Position numbers and translations under genes: made by a program
The notes under the pieces: generated by a model
What the model was told of the DNA's origin: nothing
Database searches by the model: none
Seen by the model: the letters and a program-made list of their open reading frames with translations, nothing else
Assembly (NCBI GenBank): GCA_000955795.1
Contig: JYOB01000001.1
Location: 208,301 to 272,300, forward strand
Length of the DNA stretch: 64,000 bases
Direction: 5' to 3'
From: Burkholderiaceae bacterium 26
Lineage (GTDB): Bacteria; Pseudomonadota; Gammaproteobacteria; Burkholderiales; Burkholderiaceae
Shown: positions 33,530 to 41,501 of the stretch, piece by piece
Position numbering within the stretch: the stretch's first letter is position 1
Layout of the letters: each line of letters opens with the position of its first letter

Positions 33530-33931
33530 TCAGATCGACAACGACGGAGACACAGGAGGGGCGCGCGACTCGGCCACGCGCAGCGCACTGCGCGCGTACA
33601 CGGGCGCCGGGCTGGCCGGCTGCCGCACGCGATAGACGAAATGGGCGGAAGGAACATCCAGCGCCGGCAACGAGGCCAGCGCCAGCCCGGCCGCAAACCC
33701 CGGGCAATACAGACAGTGCGCCACGCTGTGGTGGACAGCCGAATCGTCGGCAGAGCCATCGCCTTGCAGATCGATGGCAACCTGCACGGTGCTGCCATGC
33801 GGTGCCGTTGCGCTGCACAGCTCGACGGCAAGCGTGCCCGTGGCCGCCGCGCGAGCGGAAGCGAGCACCGGCGACAGTACGTTCAGTACGATCGCAAGCC
33901 AGACGAGGAAGAGCCAGCGGCGATGGAGCAT
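33530..33931 (-). CDS. DUF2946 family protein
   Basis: 133 aa starting MLHRRWLFLVWLAIVLNVLS, a signal or anchor helix. The family motif H-C-x-Y-C is seen in HHSVAHCLYCPGFAAG, a likely metal- or thiol-active site. DUF2946 genes often accompany TonB-dependent copper receptors and copper-handling genes; their biochemical role is unknown. The start at ATG 33931 gives the family's usual length. First gene of the operon; the divergent AAA ATPase gene starts 188 bp away. Confidence 0.82.
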   Translation of the reverse strand: MLHRRWLFLVWLAIVLNVLSPVLASARAAATGTLAVELCSATAPHGSTVQVAIDLQGDGSADDSAVHHSVAHCLYCPGFAAGLALASLPALDVPSAHFVYRVRQPASPAPVYARSALRVAESRAPPVSPSLSI

Positions 33932-33980
33932 GGATGGACGACGTCGGAATGTGCCGAGTATAGCGCTGCACACAGTTCCC

Positions 33981-34041
33981 CGAATTGCCTGCGGCACAGT
34001 GCCGCGCAAAGGCAAATCGACCGAGATCGACTGGCAATTCG
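33981..34041. promoter_or_regulatory. Nested inverted repeats between divergent operons
   Basis: CGAATTGCC (33981-33989) is inversely repeated as GGCAATTCG (34033-34041). Just inside the left arm, GCGGCA-CAG-TGCCGC (33991-34005) is a perfect 6-3-6 palindrome. The region precedes both the DUF2946/receptor operon and the ATPase gene. Candidate operator(s), regulator unknown. Confidence 0.45.
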
Positions 34042-34118
34042 ATCGGAATTAGCCTTAATTATTGGATCAACTATAATTTATACCGATTTCCATAATCAGG
34101 TCTAAAACAGGGCTTTCC

Positions 34119-35309
34119 ATGGATTCCCGAATCGACTCCGGCGACACCGGCCGCTTCAACTTCCACCGCCAGGACCTTGCCAACACGCTGTGCGACAGCC
34201 TGGAAGGCAAGGGTCTGGCCGACGCGCGTTCCGGGCTCTTCCTGGCAGCGCCCCGGCGCACAGGCAAAAGCACGTTCCTGCGCGAAGACCTGGTGCCCGA
34301 GGTCGAGCGCCGCAAGTGGATCGCCATCTACGTGGATTTATGGGCCGACCGCGCCCGCGACCCCGGCCTGCTGATCGCCGATGCCATCAAATCGAAGCTG
34401 GCACAGTTCGACGGGCCGATCGCAAAGCTTGCCAAGCAGGCCGGCATGGAAAAGGTGGACGTGCTGCGCACCTTCACCTTCAACCTCGGCAAGATTGGGC
34501 TGCCGCCGGGCATCACGCTGGCCGACGCGCTGGATGTGCTCTACAAGGCGGTGCAGCGGCCCGTCGTGCTGATCATCGATGAGGCGCAGCACGCGCTGTC
34601 CACCGAGGCGGGCACCAACGCCATGTTCGCGCTCAAGGCCGCGCGGGACCAGATGAACCAGGGCGTGGACGAACCCCGTCTCTTCCTCGTCTTTACGGGG
34701 TCGAACCGCGACAAGCTCGCCAACTTGCTGCTCAATCGCACGCAGCCGTTTTTCGGCTCGCGCGTGACCAACTTCCCGCTGCTGGGGCGGCCGTATGTGT
34801 CGGCGTACACCGCGTGGGTCAATCAGCACCTGGCGCCGAACAACCAGTTCAAGGAAGACGACATGTTTGCCGCCTTCCAACTGGTCGGCCACCGGCCCGA
34901 GATGCTCAAGGGCATCGTCAGCGAGATCGCCCTGGAACTGGGCGAAGCCGCCAGCCTGGGCGAGTTGCTCAAGCGCGGCGCGCAGGGGTTTCGCGATCGC
35001 ATCTGGGGCGAGATCGAGAGCGATTACAGCGCGCTGACCGAAATCCAACGCGCCGTGCTGGCGGTGCTGATCGAGCGCGGGCAAAGCTATTCGCCGTTCT
35101 CTGAAGACTCGATGAAGGCGTATGCGGCCAAGCTTGGCCACAGCGAGTTTTCCACCGCCACGGTGCAAGCCGCGCTTGACGCGCTGCGCGACAAGAACCT
35201 GATCTGGAAGGAGTCACGCGGCGCCTACGCGCTGGAAGACGAAAGCCTGGCGCTGTGGTTTCGCGAGACGCGGGGCGCCCATGCCGTGCCACCGAAGTTG
35301 AGCAAGTAG
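34119..35309 (+). CDS. AAA-type ATPase with C-terminal winged-helix region
   Basis: A 396-aa STAND/ORC-like ATPase. Walker A is APRRTGKST (about residues 45-53), Walker B VVLIIDEAQHAL (about 148-159), and a sensor-like LFLVFTGSNRDKL follows. The last 100 residues, with repeated helices (FSTATVQAALDALRDKNLIW), look like a winged-helix domain. Proteins of this type are common, solitary, cytoplasmic ATPases in Burkholderiales; some relatives act in defence or as regulators, but nothing here fixes the role. The upstream 60 bp are unusually AT-rich (a TATAAT occurs near 34069). Codon use in the gene itself is ordinary. Confidence 0.8.
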   Translation: MDSRIDSGDTGRFNFHRQDLANTLCDSLEGKGLADARSGLFLAAPRRTGKSTFLREDLVPEVERRKWIAIYVDLWADRARDPGLLIADAIKSKLAQFDGPIAKLAKQAGMEKVDVLRTFTFNLGKIGLPPGITLADALDVLYKAVQRPVVLIIDEAQHALSTEAGTNAMFALKAARDQMNQGVDEPRLFLVFTGSNRDKLANLLLNRTQPFFGSRVTNFPLLGRPYVSAYTAWVNQHLAPNNQFKEDDMFAAFQLVGHRPEMLKGIVSEIALELGEAASLGELLKRGAQGFRDRIWGEIESDYSALTEIQRAVLAVLIERGQSYSPFSEDSMKAYAAKLGHSEFSTATVQAALDALRDKNLIWKESRGAYALEDESLALWFRETRGAHAVPPKLSK

Positions 35310-35321
35310 CGCCTCTGATCG

Positions 35322-36842
35322 TCAAACCGCTGCCACCGGCACCGCCTGCGTGCGGCCGAGCAGGCCCCACACCACCGCCGCCGACACCACGGATACGACG
35401 GCCAGCGCATGCGCAATCTGAGCAAACGCGGCAACGTAGGCCGAGATGAGCGTCGGCGCCGATCCGGCCGGCAGCAGCGCCAACGCTGCGGGTACGTTGC
35501 CCATGGCGGTGCGGTGTGCGGCTTCCATCCATGTCGCTACGTTCGCGCTGCCCGACGCGCCGGCCTGCGAAACGATGAGCGCCGTCAGCACCGCGCCCAC
35601 CACGGCCAGCGTAATCGCTTCCCCAGCCACGCGCGTGGTGCTGAAGATGCCGGTGGCCATACCCGCGCGCTCCTTGGGCACCACGCTCACCGACAGACCA
35701 TCCATCAGCCCCCACGCGAAGCCGGTGCCGAAGCCCGTGAGCAGCATCGGCAGAAACCACGCGGCGGCCGGCTGGCCTGGCGCGACATCGCCCAGCCACC
35801 AGAAGCCCATCGCCGCCACCAGCAGCCCGCCACACGTCAGCGCCGCCGCTGACCACCGATGCGCGAGTTGCACCGCCAGCAGCGGCACCACCAGCAACGG
35901 GAGCGACAAGGCAATCATCGTGATGCCTGCCTCGGTTTCGCCCTGCCCCTCGATGCCGATGAGGCGCGCGGGCAGCAGCACCAGCATCGCCACGTAGCAC
36001 GCCGTGGCGAGCGGCAAGAACTGCACGCCGACAAAACGACGGAAGCGGAAGAGCGACAGATCCAGCATCGGCCTGACCACGCGCTGCTCGATGGCGACGA
36101 ACACGGCCAGCCCAAGCGCTGACGCAGTGAACAACGCCAGCACCACGCCGTCGCCCCAGCCGCGCTCGGGCACTTCCATCAGCGCCCACGTGAGCAGGAC
36201 AAGCGTGGCCGTAAAGCTTGCGGCGCCGGCCCAGTCCACGCCGCGCGCATCGGGATCGCGCGTTTCCCGCATGCGCGGCACGCCAAACACAAAGGCCAGC
36301 GCGCCCACCACCGCGCACAGCACGAAGATGGCGCGCCAGCCCTGCGTCTGCACCAGCGCGCCCGCAATCAACGGCCCGAAGGCCAAACCCACGCCAAAGG
36401 TCGTCCCCAGCAGGCTGAAGGCGCGAATGCGCGCATGCCCGTCAAACTCCTGAGCCAGCGCAGCCGAGCCACCCGCCAGCGACATCGCCGCCGCCACGCC
36501 CTGCAGCGCGCGCAGCCATCCGATGGCGTTCACGCTGGGCGCCAGCGCGACGCCAATCGATGCCAGCACGAACAGCGCGATCCCACTGGCGAACACGCGC
36601 TTGCGGCCATACGAATCGGCCATCGCGCCTGCCACCATCAGGCAACTGCCGAAGGCCAGCATGAAGCCGTTGACCACCCAGTTGAGCGCCGTGGCACTGC
36701 CGCCCAGCGCGCGTCCGATGGCCGGCGTGGCTACCGCCGCACCGGTGAAAGACAGCGGCAGGACCAGCCCCGCCATGCAAACCGCCGCCAGCACCAGCCA
36801 GCGCCCGGCGTGCTCTGAGCGATGCGAAATCGTCGTATTCAA
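35322..36842 (-). CDS. DHA2-type MFS exporter controlled by divergent TetR
   Basis: 506 aa, about 14 membrane helices. It starts at TTG 36842 with GAGG six bases upstream. The first helix has LSFTGAAVATPAIGRALGG and loop 2-3 has GAMADSYGRKRVF (motif A). A paired TetR gene (36954) and two operator-like repeats in the 111-bp divergent region make it a drug- or metabolite-inducible exporter. Substrate unknown. Convergent with the ATPase gene, 12 bp apart. Confidence 0.88.
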   Translation of the reverse strand: MNTTISHRSEHAGRWLVLAAVCMAGLVLPLSFTGAAVATPAIGRALGGSATALNWVVNGFMLAFGSCLMVAGAMADSYGRKRVFASGIALFVLASIGVALAPSVNAIGWLRALQGVAAAMSLAGGSAALAQEFDGHARIRAFSLLGTTFGVGLAFGPLIAGALVQTQGWRAIFVLCAVVGALAFVFGVPRMRETRDPDARGVDWAGAASFTATLVLLTWALMEVPERGWGDGVVLALFTASALGLAVFVAIEQRVVRPMLDLSLFRFRRFVGVQFLPLATACYVAMLVLLPARLIGIEGQGETEAGITMIALSLPLLVVPLLAVQLAHRWSAAALTCGGLLVAAMGFWWLGDVAPGQPAAAWFLPMLLTGFGTGFAWGLMDGLSVSVVPKERAGMATGIFSTTRVAGEAITLAVVGAVLTALIVSQAGASGSANVATWMEAAHRTAMGNVPAALALLPAGSAPTLISAYVAAFAQIAHALAVVSVVSAAVVWGLLGRTQAVPVAAV

Positions 36843-36856
36843 GGAAGCCTCTTATT

Positions 36857-36878
36857 TTTGTATCGATCGGTATACAAA
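36857..36878. promoter_or_regulatory. TetR operator candidate 1
   Basis: TTTGTAT-CGATCGGT-ATACAAA, a 7-8-7 perfect inverted repeat, 15 bp upstream of the exporter start, where repressor binding would block its promoter. Confidence 0.7.
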
Positions 36879-36913
36879 TTAACGAGGCGACACGCCGGGC
36901 GTCAAGGATTAAT

Positions 36914-36930
36914 ATATTGACCGGTACAGA
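36914..36930. promoter_or_regulatory. TetR operator candidate 2
   Basis: TATTGACCGGTACAGA resembles the right part of operator 1 (TCGATCGGTATACA) and lies 24 bp before the TetR start, suggesting autoregulation. Confidence 0.5.
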
Positions 36931-36953
36931 AATAGGGATTTCAGGACTTCATC

Positions 36954-37565
36954 ATGGCGACACGCGGACGCCCCCGCACCTTTGATCGCGACGAAGCCTT
37001 GCGCCAGGCCATGACCGTGTTCTGGGCGCGCGGCTACGACGGCACCACGCTCGACGAACTCAAGCAGGCGATGGGCGGCATCACCGCGCCGAGCTTCTAC
37101 GCGGCATTTGGTTCGAAGGAAGCGCTCTTTCGCGAGGCCGTTGCGCTGTACCGGCAGACGGCTGGCAGCACCACGGCCATCGCCCTGACCGAACCGGCTA
37201 CCGCGCGCGAATCCATTGACGCGCTTTTGCGCAGCAACGCCCTTGCCTTCAGCCAGCCCGACGCGCCGCGCGGATGCATGGTGGTACTCGGCGCGCTGCT
37301 GTGTTCCGCCCCCAATCGACAGGTGCAGGACGACTTGCGCGCGATCCGGCTGGAAACCATCGAAGCCATCCGAACGCGCATCCGCCGCGGTATGGATGAA
37401 GGCGACGTGCCCGCCACGACCAACGCCGATGCACTTGGCGGCTACTACGCGACCGTGCTCAACGGCCTGTCGATCCAGGCGCGCGACGGCGCCTCGCGTG
37501 AAGCCTTGATCGCCACCGTCGATTGCGCGATGGCCGCGTGGGACGCAATGGCCTGCGCCCGCTAA
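36954..37565 (+). CDS. TetR/AcrR-family transcriptional repressor
   Basis: 203 aa. The N-terminal HTH domain has the TetR pattern FDRDEALRQAMTVFWARGYDG, TTLDELKQAMGG and SFYAAFGSKEALFREAV. A helical ligand-binding C-terminal half includes a Cys at CMVVLGALLC. Divergent from the MFS exporter gene, with palindromic operators in between, so it most likely represses both until an inducer (probably an exporter substrate) binds. Confidence 0.92.
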   Translation: MATRGRPRTFDRDEALRQAMTVFWARGYDGTTLDELKQAMGGITAPSFYAAFGSKEALFREAVALYRQTAGSTTAIALTEPATARESIDALLRSNALAFSQPDAPRGCMVVLGALLCSAPNRQVQDDLRAIRLETIEAIRTRIRRGMDEGDVPATTNADALGGYYATVLNGLSIQARDGASREALIATVDCAMAAWDAMACAR

Positions 37566-37606
37566 ACTGCACAGACGACCACAACAATATTTCGGGGAGC
37601 AGCCAA

Positions 37607-38629
37607 ATGGCACGCAATCGCACCACGTGGCGCGCGCTGGCGGCCGCGTTTTTTCTGCTGACGGGCACGGGCGCCGCTGTGGCGCAAGACGCAACGCCCG
37701 CGCAGGCACAGGCACCGGCCACGAACTGTCCGCCCCCGGCCTCCAGTTTCATCCCCAAGGACGGCTGGGCCGCCGCCGCGCGACGCGCGACCGACCACGG
37801 CCTGCTCTGGCGTATCGAAAAGAACGGTCACACCTCGTGGCTCTACGGGACGATCCATGTGGCGCGGGCCGACTGGATGCTGCCCGGCCCCGCCGTGCGC
37901 AGCGCGCTTCAGGAGGTGGATAGCATCGCGCTCGAACTCGACCTGCTCGACAAGGACACCGACCGCAAACCGCTCACCACGAACAACAGCGCAGAAGATC
38001 GCCGCCTCATGGCCGGCCGGCGCGGTGAACGCTTCAACAAGCTGCTTTCTGCCGCGTGCCTGCCCGACACGGCGCTCACACAGATCCGCAAATTCCAGCC
38101 GACCATGCAGTTGGCCTCGCTGGCGGTGCTGGGGGTGCGCACGGACGGGCTCTATCCCGATTTCGGTATCGACCTGTTTCTGACGACCTACGCCAAGAGC
38201 GTGCACTTGCCCATCGTGCCGCTAGAAACGCTGGCGCAGCAGGTGCGCGTGCTCAACGAGATCGTGCCGAAGAACGAGGTCGCGCAGCAATTCGACACCG
38301 TGCTCGACGCGATTGAATCGGGCGAGGCGCGCACGCAGACGCTCACGCTCGCCAACGCCTGGGCCGACAGCGACATCAGCACGCTGGAGCACTACCCCCA
38401 GTGGTGCGATTGCCTGAAGACCGCGACGGATAAACGCTCCTTCCAACGTCTGGTGACGAACCGCAACCGCGCCATGGCTAACAACATTGCGCGCGTGCAC
38501 AACAGCGGCCAACGCGTGTTTGCTGCTGTGGGCGCGTTGCACATGATCGGGCCCAAGGGGATTCCGGCGCTGCTGGCGGCGCGCGGATATAAAGTCACGC
38601 CAGTGTTGCCGCCGGCCGTACCGCGTTAG
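37607..38629 (+). CDS. TraB/GumN family exported protein
   Basis: 340 aa with a Sec signal (RALAAAFFLLTGTGAAVAQD). The family signature is the TraB-type LLWRIEKNGHTSWLYGTIHVA near residue 70, with a later GALHMIGPKGIPALLAARGY carrying the conserved His near the C-terminus. These proteins are proposed metal-dependent hydrolases (TIKI-like) acting outside the cytoplasm. Two Cys pairs (TNCPPP and WCDCL) may form disulphides. GGGGAGC precedes the ATG at 37607. Follows the TetR gene by 42 bp; could be co-transcribed. Confidence 0.85.
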   Translation: MARNRTTWRALAAAFFLLTGTGAAVAQDATPAQAQAPATNCPPPASSFIPKDGWAAAARRATDHGLLWRIEKNGHTSWLYGTIHVARADWMLPGPAVRSALQEVDSIALELDLLDKDTDRKPLTTNNSAEDRRLMAGRRGERFNKLLSAACLPDTALTQIRKFQPTMQLASLAVLGVRTDGLYPDFGIDLFLTTYAKSVHLPIVPLETLAQQVRVLNEIVPKNEVAQQFDTVLDAIESGEARTQTLTLANAWADSDISTLEHYPQWCDCLKTATDKRSFQRLVTNRNRAMANNIARVHNSGQRVFAAVGALHMIGPKGIPALLAARGYKVTPVLPPAVPR

Positions 38630-38647
38630 CCCGCACGCGTTTTCCAG

Positions 38648-38956
38648 TCAGCGCCTTTCCGGCGGCGTTGATCCGACAGCCGCCGCCAGTTCGGCATGCG
38701 CTGCCAGGTCGGCCCGACGATGCTTGACCGTCGTGCTGGCCGGGTGCTTGCCCAGGAAATTGCCGTTTCTCCAATCTTTCGACGGGCGGATCGGCCGCGC
38801 CGTAAAGCCGCCACCGCAGTTCGGGCAGACATTGCCAAACATGCCGTCTGCACAGGTCGCGCAGAACGTGCATTCGAATGAGCAGATGCGCGCGTGGGTC
38901 GCATCGGGCGGCAGCGCCGTGTTGCAGTGTTCGCAAGTCGGGCGGAGTTCGAGCAT
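38648..38956 (-). CDS. DUF1272 zinc-finger-like protein
   Basis: 102 aa. The N-terminal 60 residues have four Cys pairs in the DUF1272 pattern: MLELRPTCEHCNTALPPD, ICSFECTFCATCADG, then CPNCGGGFTARPIRP. They are likely to bind zinc. The C-terminal 40 residues are not part of the domain. The ATG at 38956 was chosen over the GTG three bases upstream because of GAGA at the right distance. It lies 21 bp after the SorC regulator gene on the same strand, so it is in that operon. Function unknown. Confidence 0.82.
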   Translation of the reverse strand: MLELRPTCEHCNTALPPDATHARICSFECTFCATCADGMFGNVCPNCGGGFTARPIRPSKDWRNGNFLGKHPASTTVKHRRADLAAHAELAAAVGSTPPERR

Positions 38957-38977
38957 CACGTTCTCGGTGTGGTGAGT

Positions 38978-39931
38978 TCAGTCCATTGCAGCCAGAATCC
39001 GCTGCGCGCACGCTTCGTCGGTCACAAGACCGGTCAGCCAGCCGCCTCGCAACGCCGCCCCGATCGCGCCCGCCTTGGCCACGCCGCCAGCAATGGCGAT
39101 CACGGGGCGAGATGGCATCGGCTTGAGCGGCAAGCTGGTGATGCGGCTCTGCAGCGGCACATCCAGCAAGCGCCCCTGGGCGTCGATCGGCCGGCCGATC
39201 AACTCGCCTGCCGCGCCATGGGCAAGCAGATCTTCCACATCCTTCGCGCTGATGAAGCCGTCGACCTGCAATGCGCAACCGGGCCCGATCGTGCCGACAC
39301 CAATGAAGGTGACATCTGCCTGCGCAGCCAAATCGGCCACCACGCCGTAGAGCCGGTGCTGGCACCACTGCCGGGTGTCTTCGGCGCTGTCCGCAACGAG
39401 CGGCGCAGGGAGCAGGTAATAGCGGCTGCGGGTTTTCTCCGCCGCGGCAAGCGCGACGTCGTAGCGGTTGGACGAGCCATCCGCCGCAATCGCCCCGACC
39501 ATCGAGACGATGCGATGCTGCGGCCGGTCCAAATCTGGAAGTTGATCGATCGCGGCGCGCAGCGTGCGGCCCGAGCCGACGTTCACCACGCGCGGCGCGT
39601 CGGCCAGCAGGTGGCGCTCCATGATTTCTGCGGCGGCCACGGCAATCATGCGTTGTGCAGCGTCTGCATCGTCGGCACTGGCCGGCACCACATGGCAGGT
39701 CTCCAGCCGGAAACGGCTGCGCAGGTTCTCCGCCAACTCCAGACACGCTGACACCGGGTGCGTCACGCGCACCTTCACCAGCCCATGTTCTACCGCATAG
39801 GCGATCAGCCGCTGCGCGATCTGGCGCGACACGCCCAACTGCTCGGCGATGTCGTGCTGCGTGTGGTTGCCCACGTAGTAAAGCCACGCCGCGCGCGCGG
39901 CCTGGTCTCGTTTTTCCTGCTGCCTGGACAC
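38978..39931 (-). CDS. SorC/DeoR-type sugar-binding transcriptional regulator of the polyol operon
   Basis: 317 aa from a GTG start at 39931 preceded by AGAGGAGG. The N-terminal HTH is DQAARAAWLYYVGNHTQHDI with AEQLGVSRQIAQRLIAYA. The C-terminal domain is the SorC sugar-phosphate-binding fold (GSGRTLRAAIDQLP, VGTIGPGCALQVDGFIS, IAIAGGVAKAGAIGAALRGG, in order). Divergent from the mtlE operon with a 192-bp gap holding a good promoter and repeated half-sites. In Pseudomonas fluorescens the same operon is run by an AraC-type MtlR, so the regulator type differs here. Confidence 0.9.
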   Translation of the reverse strand: MSRQQEKRDQAARAAWLYYVGNHTQHDIAEQLGVSRQIAQRLIAYAVEHGLVKVRVTHPVSACLELAENLRSRFRLETCHVVPASADDADAAQRMIAVAAAEIMERHLLADAPRVVNVGSGRTLRAAIDQLPDLDRPQHRIVSMVGAIAADGSSNRYDVALAAAEKTRSRYYLLPAPLVADSAEDTRQWCQHRLYGVVADLAAQADVTFIGVGTIGPGCALQVDGFISAKDVEDLLAHGAAGELIGRPIDAQGRLLDVPLQSRITSLPLKPMPSRPVIAIAGGVAKAGAIGAALRGGWLTGLVTDEACAQRILAAMD

Positions 39932-39995
39932 GCAGCGCCTCCTCTAGAACCTTGGCGATATGGCATGCATCGTAGCGTGCTTTTGCCCTTTCACC

Positions 39996-40063
39996 GAGCA
40001 TTTGCTTGACAAGCGCAACATCGCATCCGATTATTTGCTCACAACACGGACAATTGCTCAAAA
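39996..40063. promoter_or_regulatory. Candidate SorC-regulator operator half-sites
   Basis: TTGCTC occurs at 40035-40040 and 40054-40059 (19 bp apart, about two helical turns), and its inverse GAGCA at 39996-40000. The sites flank and overlap the mtl promoter and presumed start point. Confidence 0.5.
40006..40034 (+). promoter_or_regulatory. Sigma-70 promoter of the mtl operon
   Basis: A perfect -35 TTGACA (40006-40011), a 17-bp spacer, and -10 GATTAT (40029-40034, four of six). The transcript would start near 40041 and run into mtlE. Confidence 0.7.
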
Positions 40064-40123
40064 CCCGAAGCAAGTCCAGGCGGTGCGCCCGCATCGCCAC
40101 ATTCCAAGAAAGGAGACGACTGC

Positions 40124-41473
40124 ATGTTCCGCACGCTTCTGCGCGGGATGGCCCGCCCATCCCAACTACTCAAGCTGACCGCCCTCGCTGCCTTCCCCGC
40201 TCTCTGCGCTGTCTCTGCGCATGCCGCACCCACCACGCTCACGATTGCCACGATCAACAACCCCGACATGATCGTGCTGCAGAAACTGTCGAGCCAGTTC
40301 GAGCAGGCGCATCCCGACATCAAACTGCGCTGGGTCACGCTGGAAGAAGGTGTGCTGCGCCAGCGCGTGACCACCGACATCGCCACCGGCAGCGGCCAGT
40401 TCGACCTGATGACGATCGGTGGCTACGAAGCGCCGCTGTGGGCCAAGAAAGGCTGGCTCGCCCCGCTGGACATGCCCGCCAGCTACGACACGGCCGACCT
40501 GCTGCCGACGGTGCGCGATGGCCTCTCGCAGGGCGGCAAGCTCTTCGCCGTGCCGTTCTATGCCGAAAGCTCGATGACGTATTACCGGCGCGATCTGTTC
40601 AGCGCGGCGGGCCTGAAGATGCCCGAGCAGCCCACGTATGACGACATTGCCAAGTTCGCCGCCAAGCTGCACGACCCCGCCAAGGGTGTGTACGGCATCT
40701 GCCTGCGCGGCCGGGCGGGCTGGGGCGAAAACATGGCGCTGGTGTCCACCATGGTCAACACGTTCGGCGGCCGCTGGTTCGACGAGAAATGGCAGCCGAC
40801 CATCGACACGCCGCAGTGGAAACAGGCGGTCAACACGTATGTCGACCTGTTGAAGAAATACGGCCCGCCCGGTGCAAGCAGCAACGGATTCAACGAGAAC
40901 CTTGTGCTGTTCTCGGGCGGCAAGTGCGGCATGTGGATCGACGCGACCGTCGCCGCCGGCATGGTCAGCAGCGCGAAGGATTCCAAGGTGGCCGACAAGG
41001 TGGGCTTTGCGAATGCGCCCATCGCCAGCACACCGAAGGGCTCGCACTGGCTGTGGATCTGGGCGCTTGCGGTGCCGAAGTCGTCAAAATCGCCGGAGGC
41101 CGCCAAGACGTTTGCGGCGTGGGCGACATCCAAGGAATACATCCGCGCCGTGGCCAAGGCGCAGGGCTGGGGCGAGGTGCCGCCGGGCACGCGCGCATCG
41201 ACGTATGACGACCCGGCCTACCAGAAGGCTGCACCGTTCTCGAGCTTCGTGCGCCACGCCATCGAGACCGCCAACCCGAACGATCCGTCCGCGCAGAAAG
41301 TGCCGTACACCGGCGTGCAGTTCGTGACGATTCCGGAGTTCCAGTCGCTGGGCACGGTGGTTGGCCAGGCAATTGCCGGTGCGCTCACGGGCAAAACGAC
41401 CGTGGACGACGCGCTCCGTGTCTCGCAATCGCAGGCACAGCGGGCGATGCGCCAAGGCGGCTATCTGAAGTGA
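40124..41473 (+). CDS. mtlE: Polyol (mannitol/sorbitol) ABC transporter, periplasmic binding protein
   Basis: 449 aa with a Sec signal (cleavage near SAHA-APT). The mature part is a family 1 solute-binding protein (LTIATINNPDMIVLQKLSSQ, FDLMTIGGYEAPLWAKKGWL, PFYAESSMTYYRRDLF), closely matching mannitol/sorbitol binding proteins (MtlE/SmoE). It delivers polyol to the membrane permeases MtlF and MtlG. AAGGAG precedes the ATG. First gene of the operon. Confidence 0.92.
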   Translation: MFRTLLRGMARPSQLLKLTALAAFPALCAVSAHAAPTTLTIATINNPDMIVLQKLSSQFEQAHPDIKLRWVTLEEGVLRQRVTTDIATGSGQFDLMTIGGYEAPLWAKKGWLAPLDMPASYDTADLLPTVRDGLSQGGKLFAVPFYAESSMTYYRRDLFSAAGLKMPEQPTYDDIAKFAAKLHDPAKGVYGICLRGRAGWGENMALVSTMVNTFGGRWFDEKWQPTIDTPQWKQAVNTYVDLLKKYGPPGASSNGFNENLVLFSGGKCGMWIDATVAAGMVSSAKDSKVADKVGFANAPIASTPKGSHWLWIWALAVPKSSKSPEAAKTFAAWATSKEYIRAVAKAQGWGEVPPGTRASTYDDPAYQKAAPFSSFVRHAIETANPNDPSAQKVPYTGVQFVTIPEFQSLGTVVGQAIAGALTGKTTVDDALRVSQSQAQRAMRQGGYLK

Positions 41474-41501
41474 TGCAGCCGCTGCTGCGCCAGGAGGTGT
41501 C

